From assembly GCA_030280995.1 (NCBI GenBank), contig JASXTE010000001.1, positions 15,521,106 to 15,585,105 of the forward strand: a stretch of 64,000 nt of DNA, read 5' to 3'. The stretch's first letter is position 1; every line of letters begins with the position of its first letter. The translations under genes and the position numbers were made by a program. Source of the stretch: Hemileia vastatrix. Its lineage: Eukaryota; Basidiomycota; Pucciniomycetes; Pucciniales; Zaghouaniaceae. The notes under the pieces are model-generated. The model was not told the origin of the DNA, made no database searches, and was given only the letters and a program-made list of their open reading frames with translations. Of this stretch, positions 32,130-41,500 are shown piece after piece.

Positions 32130-33000
32130 TCTGGAAAGAGAAACTGAAATGCGTGAAGTCTTGACAAGATTCCAAACCTGGAGGAGCCTTTGTGGTTTGG
32201 TGATTATCGTAAGAAGAATTCCAAACTGTTTTGATGATTCCACTTCCTAATCCAAAATCGATTATACATCTACGATCTGGGAAATATAATCCATGTCCTT
32301 TAATTTTTGCAGGTGACGTAATAGGATGTCCAGTGATAGGATTAATATATGTGAAAATTCTGTAAGTGAGGTAATTCGCATCATTCGAGTCGGTGTGAAT
32401 TCAGTTATGAAATCCAGAATGAGTGATTATAACATTTGAAAATATTAGATAATCACTGCTAATATCTTCCCATTCAGAGTCGCACCAATTTGGTATTCCA
32501 AGTCTTGTAGCAACTTCATGATTTTTTTCAAAAGCTTTATTGAAGAGTTTTTTAAGTCAAAGAGCAAGAAATGAATTAAATGAAGGTAGAGTATTCCATT
32601 TTCGAAAATCTTTATCTAATTAAGCTTTAGATAAAGATCTGAGTAAAGAATATATGCCTATATTATTTAAATTCAGTAAAATGATATTAAAAAATACAGA
32701 AAAAATTTTAAACATACCAAGAAAAAAACCTTTATCAAACCCTGGTCTCCATCCAATACCAATCATGATTCCACCCAACAAAATCTTAGTCCTTAAAGGT
32801 AAGCAAACCAAAGCCATTTGAAAAAGTGTTATGATGAGATCTCAGAGTTGATTAAATGATTCATCTTTTAAACCATTAAAAGAATGGTTTTTGTAAATAA
32901 ATTGAGGTTTGAAAGTATTATTAATAACAGCTTTAACTTCATCACCTCCAGTTTCAGTTAAATAATGTATATTTTCGGGTAACGTTTTCAAATATTGTTT
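32130..33000 (-). pseudogene. 2OG-Fe(II) (TET/JBP-like) oxygenase in Harbinger H5
   Basis: Read on the minus strand from about 33000: VCLPLRTKILLGGIMIGIGW, RPGFDKGFF, a probable intron, KWNTLPSFNSFL, ATRLGIPNWCDSEWEDIS, SNVIITHSGFHN, a stop, IHTDSNDANYLTYRIFTYIN, KIKGHGLYFPDRRCIIDFG, KTVWNSSYDNHQTTKAPPG and FSFQISQKLIQQ near 32130. HTD is the expected HxD metal site, the His of DNHQT the distal ligand, and the order fits the TET-like 2OG-Fe(II) oxygenases expanded in basidiomycetes (oxidation of 5-methylcytosine or similar in the TET/JBP group; substrate here unknown). Four or more stops make this copy dead, but the domain is readable end to end. It faces the Myb gene tail to tail. Fold assignment is by motif only. 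Confidence 0.65.
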
Positions 33001-33425
33001 TTTTTAACTTTAGTTTTATAGTATTTTATTTTTGAGATATGGCCAAATATTTGATCCAAGTGAATTTTTTTTTAAATTTCTTTTATTTTGATACTGTTCA
33101 TTTTTGTCAATGTTTTAGATGATTATTGAAAAGAAGTTGAATTTGAAGATGATAATGAAGTTAAAGAAGATGAGAGTGAGGTAAGTGGTGAATCTGAAGT
33201 TAAAGATATGTATTTTTCTACTTAAAAATTTTTTACTTTTCAAACACCCAAAATTATACATTAAAAAAACTCACTTAGTTTAAATTAAAAAAATTAAAAT
33301 CCTCAAAAGACTTATAATAAATTTTTTTATTTCACTTGAACTTGATGAATATTTTTCTTTAAAATTAAAAAATTCAAAAAAAAATTCAAAAAAAAAATTC
33401 AAAAATCTGGGAATTTTTTTTTATC
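33000..33425. other. AT-rich spacer in H5
   Basis: Between the oxygenase and the C-rich arm. A short acidic stretch (FEDDNEVKEDESEVSGESE, near 33140-33210, + strand) is open but isolated and follows a stop; I do not call it a gene. Confidence 0.4.
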
Positions 33426-34100
33426 ACTTCCCCATTCCCCTTAATTCCCTGCTCCAAACCCCTCTCCCACCTCCCCAAATCCCTTGTACAAACCCCCCCT
33501 CCAACCTATTCACATCCCCTTTTAAACCCCTCCAAACCCCCTTCCAAAACCGCCTTCAATCTGCCCCAAACCCCCCTCCAAACCCCCCTCCAAATCCCCT
33601 CCAAACCCCCCTCCAAATCACCCTCCAAACCCCCCTCCAAACCCCCCTCCAAACCCCCCTTCAATCCCCCCCAAACCCCCTCCAATCCCCCCCCCAAGGC
33701 CTTCTTCAATCCACCTATATTCCCCCCCCTCCAACCCTGCTAACACCCCTAACCTCCCCCTCCTATCTCCCCTCCAAAGCCCCCCAATCCCCCCTAAAAA
33801 CCCCCCTACCCCCCCCCCCCCCCCAAAGTCACTTAACAATTCACTAACGAATTGTTAAGGAACGTTTAAGGGGGGGGTATGGGGGTTTTGAGGGTGGGGA
33901 TTGGGGGGGGTTTTGAGGGGGATAGGAGGGGGGATAAGAGGGGGTGCTAGGAAAGGATTGAAGGGGGGTTTGGAAGAGGGGTTGAAGGGGGTGATTGGGA
34001 GAGTTTGGAGGGGGGATTCAGGGGATTTGGAGGGGTGATTCAGAGGTTTTGGAGGGGGGTTGGAGAGGAATGAGGGGAGGAAATGAGGACACAAACAAGG
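33425..34100. repeat. Strand-asymmetric inverted array: C-rich arm, hairpin, G-rich arm
   Basis: From 33425 to 33830 the + strand is built of short CCCCCTCCAAAC-like units and a C-only run. From 33860 to 34090 it is the reverse, GGGGGTTTGGAGAGG-like units. The centre is a perfect hairpin, CTTAACAATTC (33832-33842) and GAATTGTTAAG (33849-33859), with a 6-nt loop. The G arm has many runs of four or more G, so quadruplexes on one strand of each arm are possible. Open frames here are repeat artefacts. Confidence 0.85.
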
Positions 34101-34280
34101 GGGAGAAAGGGAGAGATGAGACTAAAGAGGGAGAAAAGGGAGCTTAGAGTGAGCCAAGGAGGGTAAATAAGGCAGCCAAAAGGGGGGAAACGGGGAAGTA
34201 TCCATTCCAAGGAGAGGGTAAAGGTGGGAAAAAGCCCAGGCCAAGGGGGGATAAAGAATAGGATAAATGAGAGAAAAGAG

Positions 34281-34304
34281 GGAGAGAGAGAGAGAGAGAG
34301 AGAG
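34281..34304. repeat. (GA)n microsatellite
   Basis: About 12 GA units inside H5, followed at 34330-34420 by A-rich sequence with short AAAACC and AAAAAC motifs. No gene between 34100 and 34727. Confidence 0.9.
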
Positions 34305-34727
34305 AAAAAGGTTAATTTTACCTATAAATTTAAAAAAAACCACTTACAAAAAAACAAAAAAAAAAAAGAGCAAAAACCCAAAAAACCAAAAAAACAAAAA
34401 AAAATTAGCAAAAAATCAAGTAAAAAAGATATAATGACTTACCTGGAGAGATGAGTTGAGAAGAAAAAGATTTGTGAAATTGTTTGAGTGATGTAGGAAG
34501 AGAGGAGAAAACGAATATGAGTGAAGAAAAAAAAGAGAGTGACTGAAAAAATTGCGTCAGCTGAAAATATGTGATTTCATGTTGAGTTGATGAAAGAAAA
34601 CACAGAGAGATAAAAAAAATAAGACTTTAACAGCAAATTCAAAAACCAAAAAAATATGCAAAAAAATTTACCATTCTCAGTGAATAACACATGCAAATTG
34701 ATCATTTGAAGATAATGAAAAAAAAAA

Positions 34728-35993
34728 TTAAAATTGTGTTGAAAAATGTTGGAGTGTTATTCGAAGAATTTTTGCCCTTATACTATTTGATTGAGAAATA
34801 GAAGTGTTGGATATAGTCGGAGGTGAATCAACTTGTTCTTCTTCATACAGCTCTAACCATTGATCTTTGAGGTCAGCAAGTAGGTTATGAAGTATAGTGC
34901 AACACAGAATCCAGTTTATCACCGCCTCCATTTGAGATTTATTTCTAAGAGGACTTCTTAATTCCCTTAAACTAGAAAAATGGCCTTTCAAGATTCCAAT
35001 AGAATGTTCAATACGGACTCTTGACTTTGCCAAATGATTGTTGAACTTGGCATTTTGACTGTCTTCTGAAGCTGCTCCCCGAAAAGCATGAAGTACATAC
35101 TTTCCATTCACATAAGCAGAATCTGAAAGAAGATACTGATCTTCATCAAAGAATTTTTCAGGTTCATTTGAAATTTGAATTCTTTGGAAGACGTAGGAGT
35201 CATGACATGAGCCAGGATAGCCAGCGAAGAATGATATAAATTTTTTGTTTATGTCATATATAAGCTGAACAAAAATTGAATATCTATAAAGAAGATATAT
35301 TTGTTTGTGTTAGTTTCAAAGAGAATGAAAAGAGTTAAAAATAATCTACCTCTTTTTACGGTCAAAGTAATTGTTTTCATCTTGAGCAGGTTTCTGGCTC
35401 AAAGGAATAGTAGTACCATCAACAAAACCAATACATCCTGGGAAGCCCTCTGCTTGCATAACCTGAGTTGATTCAAGTCACTCTTCTTTTGTTGGCCAGG
35501 TGAGAAGTTGAGATTCCAAGGAGTTGATGGCAGTGATACATAGTTTGGTATAAGTGTTAACTGAACCATACCCTAAATCAAAGACATTTTCTAAACGTTT
35601 CAAAGCAGCTCCATTACCATTTGAACCCAAATGACATAGTGTGATGGCCAATTGAATTGAAGGATGTCGTTGTTCTTTTTGAGAATTATTGTGAAATATG
35701 GGTTGATCCTGAATAAGCTCACGCAATTTAAGGAAAAATTCCTGAGAAGTCCTGAACAGCTGTCTAAAACTGGGTGTAGATAGGTTAAGAAGTGTTTGGA
35801 TGGTGTACTTGGGGGTATGAAGTACTTGAGGCTTTCTGGGAAGAAGGTAAAATTTCGTGGCCATTTTTGATAAAAAGACAAAATCTTCTTCTAGATCAGA
35901 ATCAGAATCACAACCAGAGTCCAAGAGAAGTTCAAGAGCCATGAAAATCATTGCTTTATTTAATTTATCACGATTTGAAAGTGAGGAAGGCAT
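34728..35993 (-). pseudogene. PIF/Harbinger DDE transposase (H5), one stop codon
   Basis: Two exons on the minus strand, 35993-35350 and 35283-34728, joined across a 66-bp GT-AG intron (35284-35349), give exactly 400 codons. The acidic N-terminus (LLLDSGCDSDSDLEEDF) is followed by helical segments. The catalytic core is recognisable: first Asp in GFVDGTTIPL, second in YPGSCHDSYVFQR, Glu in SRVRIEHSIGILKGHF, then ILHNLL near the end. Length and motifs fit HARBI1-type transposases, which cut and paste elements with 3-bp target duplications. One in-frame TGA (35478-35480), in WPTKEE-stop-LEST, is the only lesion I see; a tryptophan codon is likely there in the family. The gene starts about 290 bp from the right end. 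Confidence 0.85.
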
Positions 35994-36218
35994 GACTCTT
36001 ATATGATATGATATGAAAATGTAAATGATGTACGATGTTTTGAGTTATGAATTGTTATGCTGGGGAGTGCTGCGTATGAATGGGATGATGCTGACAAATC
36101 AGAGAAATGGTACTTGATGGTGAAATCAGCTCTATTGGTTGAGAAAGTGCGGATTTGAGTGAAATAAGTGACTTATTTCATTTTGAAATCCACCAGTATT
36201 GAGGCTAGTGTGTTTTGG

Positions 36219-36279
36219 AAATCCGCACTTATTTAAGTGCGGATTTGTAAGTGCGGATTTGCCAGAGCTGACACCCCCT
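36219..36279 (-). repeat. Right end of H5 with internal palindrome
   Basis: AAATCCGCACTTA-TT-TAAGTGCGGATTT (36219-36246) then GTAAGTGCGGATTTGCCAGAGC and the outer end GACACCCCCT. The CCGCACTT half is repeated a third time. Matches the left end inverted, with a T-to-C change on both sides of the palindrome. Confidence 0.85.
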
Positions 36280-36442
36280 ATTGAAAGATTTAATAAAGCC
36301 TCTTCTGAAACCCTCACTGTGCCATCTTCATCAAAAGAGAAACTTCCTTAATTCTTCAGGCTCCTGCTATAAATTTAAAATAAACTAAAAAAACTATATA
36401 TATAAAATCCCAAAAACATAATACTACTATTTATATTATTTC

Positions 36443-36443
<1 letters not shown>

Positions 36444-36486
<43 letters not shown>
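36444..36486. repeat. (ATT)n microsatellite
   Basis: About 14 TTA units in the flank between the split gene and E; the surrounding 36352-36600 is AT-rich without a gene. Confidence 0.9.
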
Positions 36487-36487
<1 letters not shown>

Positions 36488-36599
36488 TAAAAAAAAATTT
36501 AAATTAGAAAAAATTCGTAATAGAAAATATAAAATTATAAATCTGAAAATTAAATAAAATTTAAATAAAATTGTTATTTAAATATGTTATGAAATTTGT

Positions 36600-36657
36600 A
36601 AATTAAAATTAGAAAATATGTATAAAAGATGTCCTGCAGCCATTTTTTGAGCCATAT
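36600..36657 (-). mobile_element. Family-B 3' UTR fragment left of E (part of B3)
   Basis: On the minus strand it reads ATATGGCTCAAAAAATGGCTG, matching GGATCAGCTCATCAATTGGC of B1 (1250) once joined to 45415 onward. E therefore split the conserved 3' UTR block of a minus-strand family-B element. Confidence 0.55.
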
Positions 36658-37477
36658 TGTCAGCCAGGCTACTAGACTTACCCAGTGAAATAAGTAATTA
36701 TTTACTGGATGAAGCCGCACCTTATCATCTTTAATTATTATTTAATTATCATTTAGTTACATTAACATTAGTTATAAATTAACTAGTTACAGAATGTTAA
36801 AATTAAATTAATTAATTAAATAAATAAGTAAAATTATAATTATAATTTTGTCCCTTATATTTTCTCTAACACCGTGCTAAACTGACAGGTTGGGAAAAAT
36901 AAAACTTTATATTTAAAAAATAAAATACAAAGATAAAATAAGATTTAAATATTCAAATAATATTAAATATATACAAATAAATCAAATTTCTTATTTGGAA
37001 TTGACATTTACAGTAAATATTAAAAATATTGATGTATTTCTGACATACTCTGTAAATACATCTTTTTTGACGCCTTCTTTTTGGAATAACTTTATTATTT
37101 GAAATACTCTTTCTGGAATGTTCTTTTTCTCTCTTTTTCCCTACTGTTTTTAGAATTTGATTTCCGTGCTTTGTCTCTCCTTTGCCTATAAAAGGCCTCT
37201 CTTTTGTTGTCTTTTGATCATTCTATCTTACCAAACCATTTTATTACAACAATAACCAAATAAACACTTATTCTTATATTCTATATCATTAGTACTTACA
37301 ATAGCGTAATTCTAATTTATAAATTATATTAATATTTTAATCCTACCTCTGTTATTGAGTAAAACATTCACCTTTGAATTAAGAAATACGTACAAGGTTG
37401 TTGAAAATCCATTTAAGCCTTATAAATCCTCGTAGAACTACGTACCAAATCTTCTAGACTAAAAGTGACCCTTGACA
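36658..37477 (+). repeat. 5' LTR of E
   Basis: 820 bp, TGTCAG to CTTGACA. Contains TATAAAAG at 37187 and ends in a part with more CpG than the surroundings. Confidence 0.95.
37187..37194 (+). promoter_or_regulatory. TATA box of the E LTR
   Basis: TATAAAAG in TTGCCTATAAAAGGCC, 290 bp before the LTR end; a start site about 25-30 bp downstream would give an R region of roughly 250 bp with U5. The same box in the 3' LTR is at 45124. F keeps it at 10542. Confidence 0.7.
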
Positions 37478-37499
37478 ATTGGGAACCTTTCCGAAATAT
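37478..37499 (+). other. Putative primer-binding site of E
   Basis: Interior starts ATTGGGAACCTTTCCG. TGGGAACC two bases in could pair with a tRNA 3' end; the tRNA is not identified. Confidence 0.45.
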
Positions 37500-37937
37500 C
37501 GACGGTGCAATGTTACTTGAGGCGTAATCGAGAGGACCATCGGCGTAGAAGCACCTGTAAAGGACGAGTGGAGGCAAGAAAACGACAAACGTCATACGTC
37601 ACGTGATAAAAGTTTTTGCTGCGAATGGGAATTGAACCGCGCTCCAAAACTTAAGTTCATATACTGACTAAAGATAGTATATATCGTGGTAATTATTGTG
37701 ACTACTATTTGTGGGTTACTCTTCACTCTTCATTTGCTACGTATTTCCTTTTACTCAGCACTCTGTAAGTGGCATTAATTTGCTCATTTTGCAGGGGGAG
37801 GTGTCTGGTAATTGGAATTTAATTTTATTATTATATTTTTTTTTATTTTTCCTGGTTGACCATAATAGAGCAATAACTGTTCTTAGTCCCAGAGGTAATA
37901 AAATAATTATATATTAATATTAATTATTATCATTTTT

Positions 37938-38427
37938 CAGTTGACAATTGTCCTGATTAATTTGAATTTTAATTGTTCCAGTTGACAAACTGTCCTGACA
38001 ATAATATATTTTATTAAATAAAATAATTATTATAATTTTTCAGTTGACATTTGTCCTGATTAATTAATTGTTCCAGTTGACAAATTGTCCTGACAATTAT
38101 ATTTTTTTTAATAAATAATTAACATTTCATTACTTCAGTTGACTTTGAGTCCTGGTAATCCAATAAATCTTTTTAAGTAATAAAATTCATATTTAAATTA
38201 CTTCAGTTGACATTAAGTCCTGTTAGTTAATTAATCAGTTAAAATAATTTTATTAATAAAGATTCATATTTGATTATTTCAGTTGACAATAAATCCTGGT
38301 AATAAATTAGTTGATTTAAATCCTGAAAATAAAAATTAATAGAAATTCTAATTTATTTCTACAGTTAGTTGCATTATCCTGGTTTTAAATTTGTTTTATT
38401 AATTTTATTTAAGTTGATTTTTATCCT
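37938..38427 (+). repeat. Ten-copy hairpin array in the E leader
   Basis: Copies of CAGTTGAC-N(3-5)-GTCCTG begin at 37938, 37979, 38041, 38074, 38136, 38204, 38280, 38308, 38362 and 38411, with irregular spacing of 28-76 bp in AT-rich spacer. CAG pairs with CTG and GAC with GTC around a two-base bulge. Copies 8 and 10 have GAT...ATC and copy 5 GACT...AGTC, so the inner stem changes on both sides together. Copy 9 is the least regular. The array lies just upstream of the gag ATG at 38536. Confidence 0.8.
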
Positions 38428-38535
38428 AAAAAGATTTTTTTTTATTTATTTTTATTTTATTTCTGTTAAATAAAAATTAAAAATAAAGGACTAATTAATT
38501 TTGTCTCTTTTCCTTCATTTCAGTAGAATCTTAAA

Positions 38536-41500
38536 ATGACTGATCAAAGTGGTTTTACTGCACGTGAAGAAGAACTAGACTTAATTGATTATGATGAGCC
38601 TACTTCTGTAAGTTCTCCTTTAACAAGAAGAATTTCTCAAACTAATAAATCCTTGCCCCAAACAGGATGTGGAAATGGAAGAAGTAGAAATCCTAGTGGA
38701 CAATACTCAGGATCAGAAACCCAGGACAAACCCACCAGAAGAGCTTCCAAGAGGCTTCAAGATAAAAAAGATGCCGTTTTCCCAGCAGATAAAGAATCTG
38801 TCAACCCACATAAAGGAGTTAAAGACAGACAGCTTAAAACTAAAGGTAAGGGTAGATGCCTTGGAAGAATGGGAGAAAAGAAAAAATACTTCTCTCCAAG
38901 AGAAAAGGAAACCTCTTCCTCCCAGGGATCAACAACAATTGGCTCCCCAGTCCCAAGAGATGGTAGAAGTGTCCAAGTGGCAGTGGGACTGGCTCAACAC
39001 ACAGTGGGACTACTTAGCTCAAAATCTGAATCAATTACCTCAGGTAGGTCCATCAAGGCCCACCCAGGCAAACCCCACTCCTCCCCACCCTTATCAAGGA
39101 GGCAAAAGAAGAAGGAAGCCCAATATGGTGATACCCAGCAAACCCTGGTACGTCCCTCTATTGATTCTCAAGTGCCTTTTCTTGTGGCTGACTCTGTTCC
39201 TTCAGGTAAATCTGGAAGGCAAGATGAAACCTTGAGACCTATAGAGGCTAGGAATAGTAGACAGTTATCTCATGTATCCAATCCATTACTTTTAATTGCT
39301 ACCTCAATAATTAATCCTGATATGGCTGTGATTGATGAAACTCTTGACCCTGAGTTCTATGAGAGTCTGGAAAGTTACTCAGCTTCCTTATTGAGAAACA
39401 CTCCAGATGTAGCAAGAATTAATGATGAGCACTTGAGAGATATTATTGCCAAGCAAAATCATATAATGAACAATATGCAATTGACTCAGAGATATAATAG
39501 TTTGTTAACTGATAAGGGTAATCAGGCATTAAAAAGTGAAGCACAGAGAGTCTCTGATGAATTGTCTCATTACAAAGCAACCCATGAAAAGAAAATTGCT
39601 TTATGGCAAAATATAAAAAATGATTTGTCTAAACTAAAAGATACTGTATCTGCCTGTTGCCAGGAGGTAGAGATAGATAAGATAAATCTGAAAAGATTGA
39701 GTGACCAGTTGTCATCTTTTCAACATAAAAATCAATTATCTTTTGCAACTGTCAATGAAAGTTTATCTAGTCTTCCAAGAATGAAAACAAGACTAACAAC
39801 CATTGAAGAAACATTGAACTCATTGTTAAATGACCAAAAATATTCTGACAATTCTGTGAAGGAACATATAGTGCAGGATTCTCAACCAGTACCTGTGGCT
39901 AGTTCATCTAAAATAAAAATTGATCCAGAAATACCTGTTGATAACACTGAGTTTCCATCAAAAACTGATGATGCACCAGGATCTGCAACAGAAGGATTAA
40001 ACAATGAGATTTCAGCACAATTAGAGAAATTACAGCTGCTTCTTACTCAGAAACAAGCTAGTACTAAGGAGACTCCTTCAAATCAAAAGAATTGGCCAAA
40101 ACTTGACCAGTACCCAACATTTGATGGTGATTCTTCCTCTGATTGGCAGCAATTTATTTGCAGAATTGATAATTTAAAAAATTCTTACAAACTCCCAGAT
40201 GAGGAAATTGTGTCCAAATTAATTTCTTTGTTCACTAATGTTGCCCTGATGTGGTATGAATCTGTTCTCCTGGATGGGAATGACTATTCATGGGAGGATT
40301 GGAAGAAATTAATTAAAGCACAATTTGGTGGCTCCAAGTTCAGAATGGCTCAACAAAGGCAGTATGAGGAAACTAGATATAGCTCTTCTACTGATAAACC
40401 TATTGAGTTTTTAATGAAACTTGTAAAAATCTTAAGGGCAATGGACCCAAATATGGAGTTTGATTTATGGAAGGACAGGATCCTCTATAAATTACCAATG
40501 TCTCTGAGAGACTTGATTGTGGCTAGGACTGAGTTCTCCAAAGAACCCTCTTCCTTCATTAATACTTGCAATGAGATACTTCTAAACAATAAGTATGATG
40601 CAAGAAGATTCATTCCTAGGACCCCTTTGGAGAAACCCTCCACTTACCAACAAAAACCTCTGGAAAAGGTTGGTAAACCTTCTGCCCCTATTGCACCAAA
40701 GAAGTATGCAACAAACACTTGCTTCAAGTGCAACAAGCCTTGGAAGAAAGGCCATGTTTGTGACAAGAAGATAAATCTTGTGGAACAAACAGAGGAGCAT
40801 GCTGATGACACAGTGGCACTGGATGATACATCAAGTGATTGTGCCAGCAATATTTCATATGAATCTCAACAAGAAATCTTGATGCTGGAAGAAGATATTC
40901 ATTATTTAAATACTATTGACATTGATAATAATGATTTATCTACAGTTGAGGATGCTGAGATCATAAAGAACATTGAGGATAACTCAATTGTTATTGCCCC
41001 TCTTAAGGCACCAGTTTTGATTAATGGAACCAGCATTGATGTTGTTCTGGATTCTGGAGCTGGTGGAAGTGTAGTATCTGAAAGAGCACTTGCCTCAGTA
41101 GATAAAGACTATAAATCTAAACTGTTGCCTATCATTTCTGAAAATTGGAGAGGGTATGGCTCTGTTTTGTCCCCCAATGGTAAATACAAAGCCACAGTGT
41201 TTTTTAAATATAACCATGGTTTTGTAAGAGCTATTTGTGATTTTGTTGTCATGAAAAATGATAACTTGAGCAATTGGTTTATTGTAGGGAATGATATTTT
41301 AACCAAGTATGGCATAAAATTGGATCCTTCAAACCAATGTTTCACAATGGGGTTGAATGGGAAGAGAAAATTTAAAATTTCCTCCCCTAAAAAATTATTA
41401 AAACCAGAATTGAACACATGTAATTCTGTGGTTCAATATAAAGGAAGATCTACAAGGGAAATGCATGCCCTTATTTCTGAAATTGACAATGCCTCTTTTG

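Larger units (their letters stand above)
29636..36279 (+). mobile_element. PIF/Harbinger-like H5, three-gene element, nearly intact
   Basis: 6644 bp from AGGGGGTGTCATTTCTGGC to the inverted GCCAGAGCTGACACCCCCT, flanked by ATT on both sides (29633-29635, 36280-36282). Joining the flanks with one ATT restores the reading frame of the interrupted gene, supporting both the boundaries and the 3-bp duplication. It holds a Myb-like gene (+), a 2OG-Fe(II) oxygenase (-) and a DDE transposase (-). H2 has the same order. PIF/Harbinger normally duplicates TTA or TAA, so ATT/AAT is a variation. Confidence 0.85.
28583..36351 (+). pseudogene. Unknown zinc-finger-like gene, split by Harbinger H5
   Basis: ATG at 28583 (MTLSNFTASCD), a stop, then ACDYCSFTHQEGTYFYNQ followed by KTYTCNRACFNCFEKKRKN: cysteine spacing suggestive of a zinc-binding module with a basic tail. 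A serine/proline-rich stretch follows to about 29300, a possible GT-AG intron (about 29321-29390), then YFIPDPELTSAMVKCNEVAQ, HYKDYLPKDCAEVF and HKQHFQFEDI up to 29635. After H5 the frame resumes as ERFNKASSETL and stops at 36349-36351. Several stops and shifts mark it as dead. I do not recognise the family; it may be a host gene or part of an older transposon. H5 occupies 29636-36279. Confidence 0.5.

Noticed and set aside
33506..34094. Open frames rich in glycine or proline on the minus strand
   Set aside because: Direct translation of the C-rich/G-rich arms; the repeat alone explains the absence of stops.
37413..37595. 60-codon minus-strand frame across the LTR/leader junction of E
   Set aside because: Crosses a structural boundary and starts in non-coding leader; no homologue in A or F.
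37620..37700. tRNA gene in the E leader
   Set aside because: A B-box match exists but acceptor and T stems do not pair; kept only as a finding.
40582..41417. Minus-strand frames under the E polyprotein
   Set aside because: Antisense shadows with no conservation beyond that forced by Gag-Pol.
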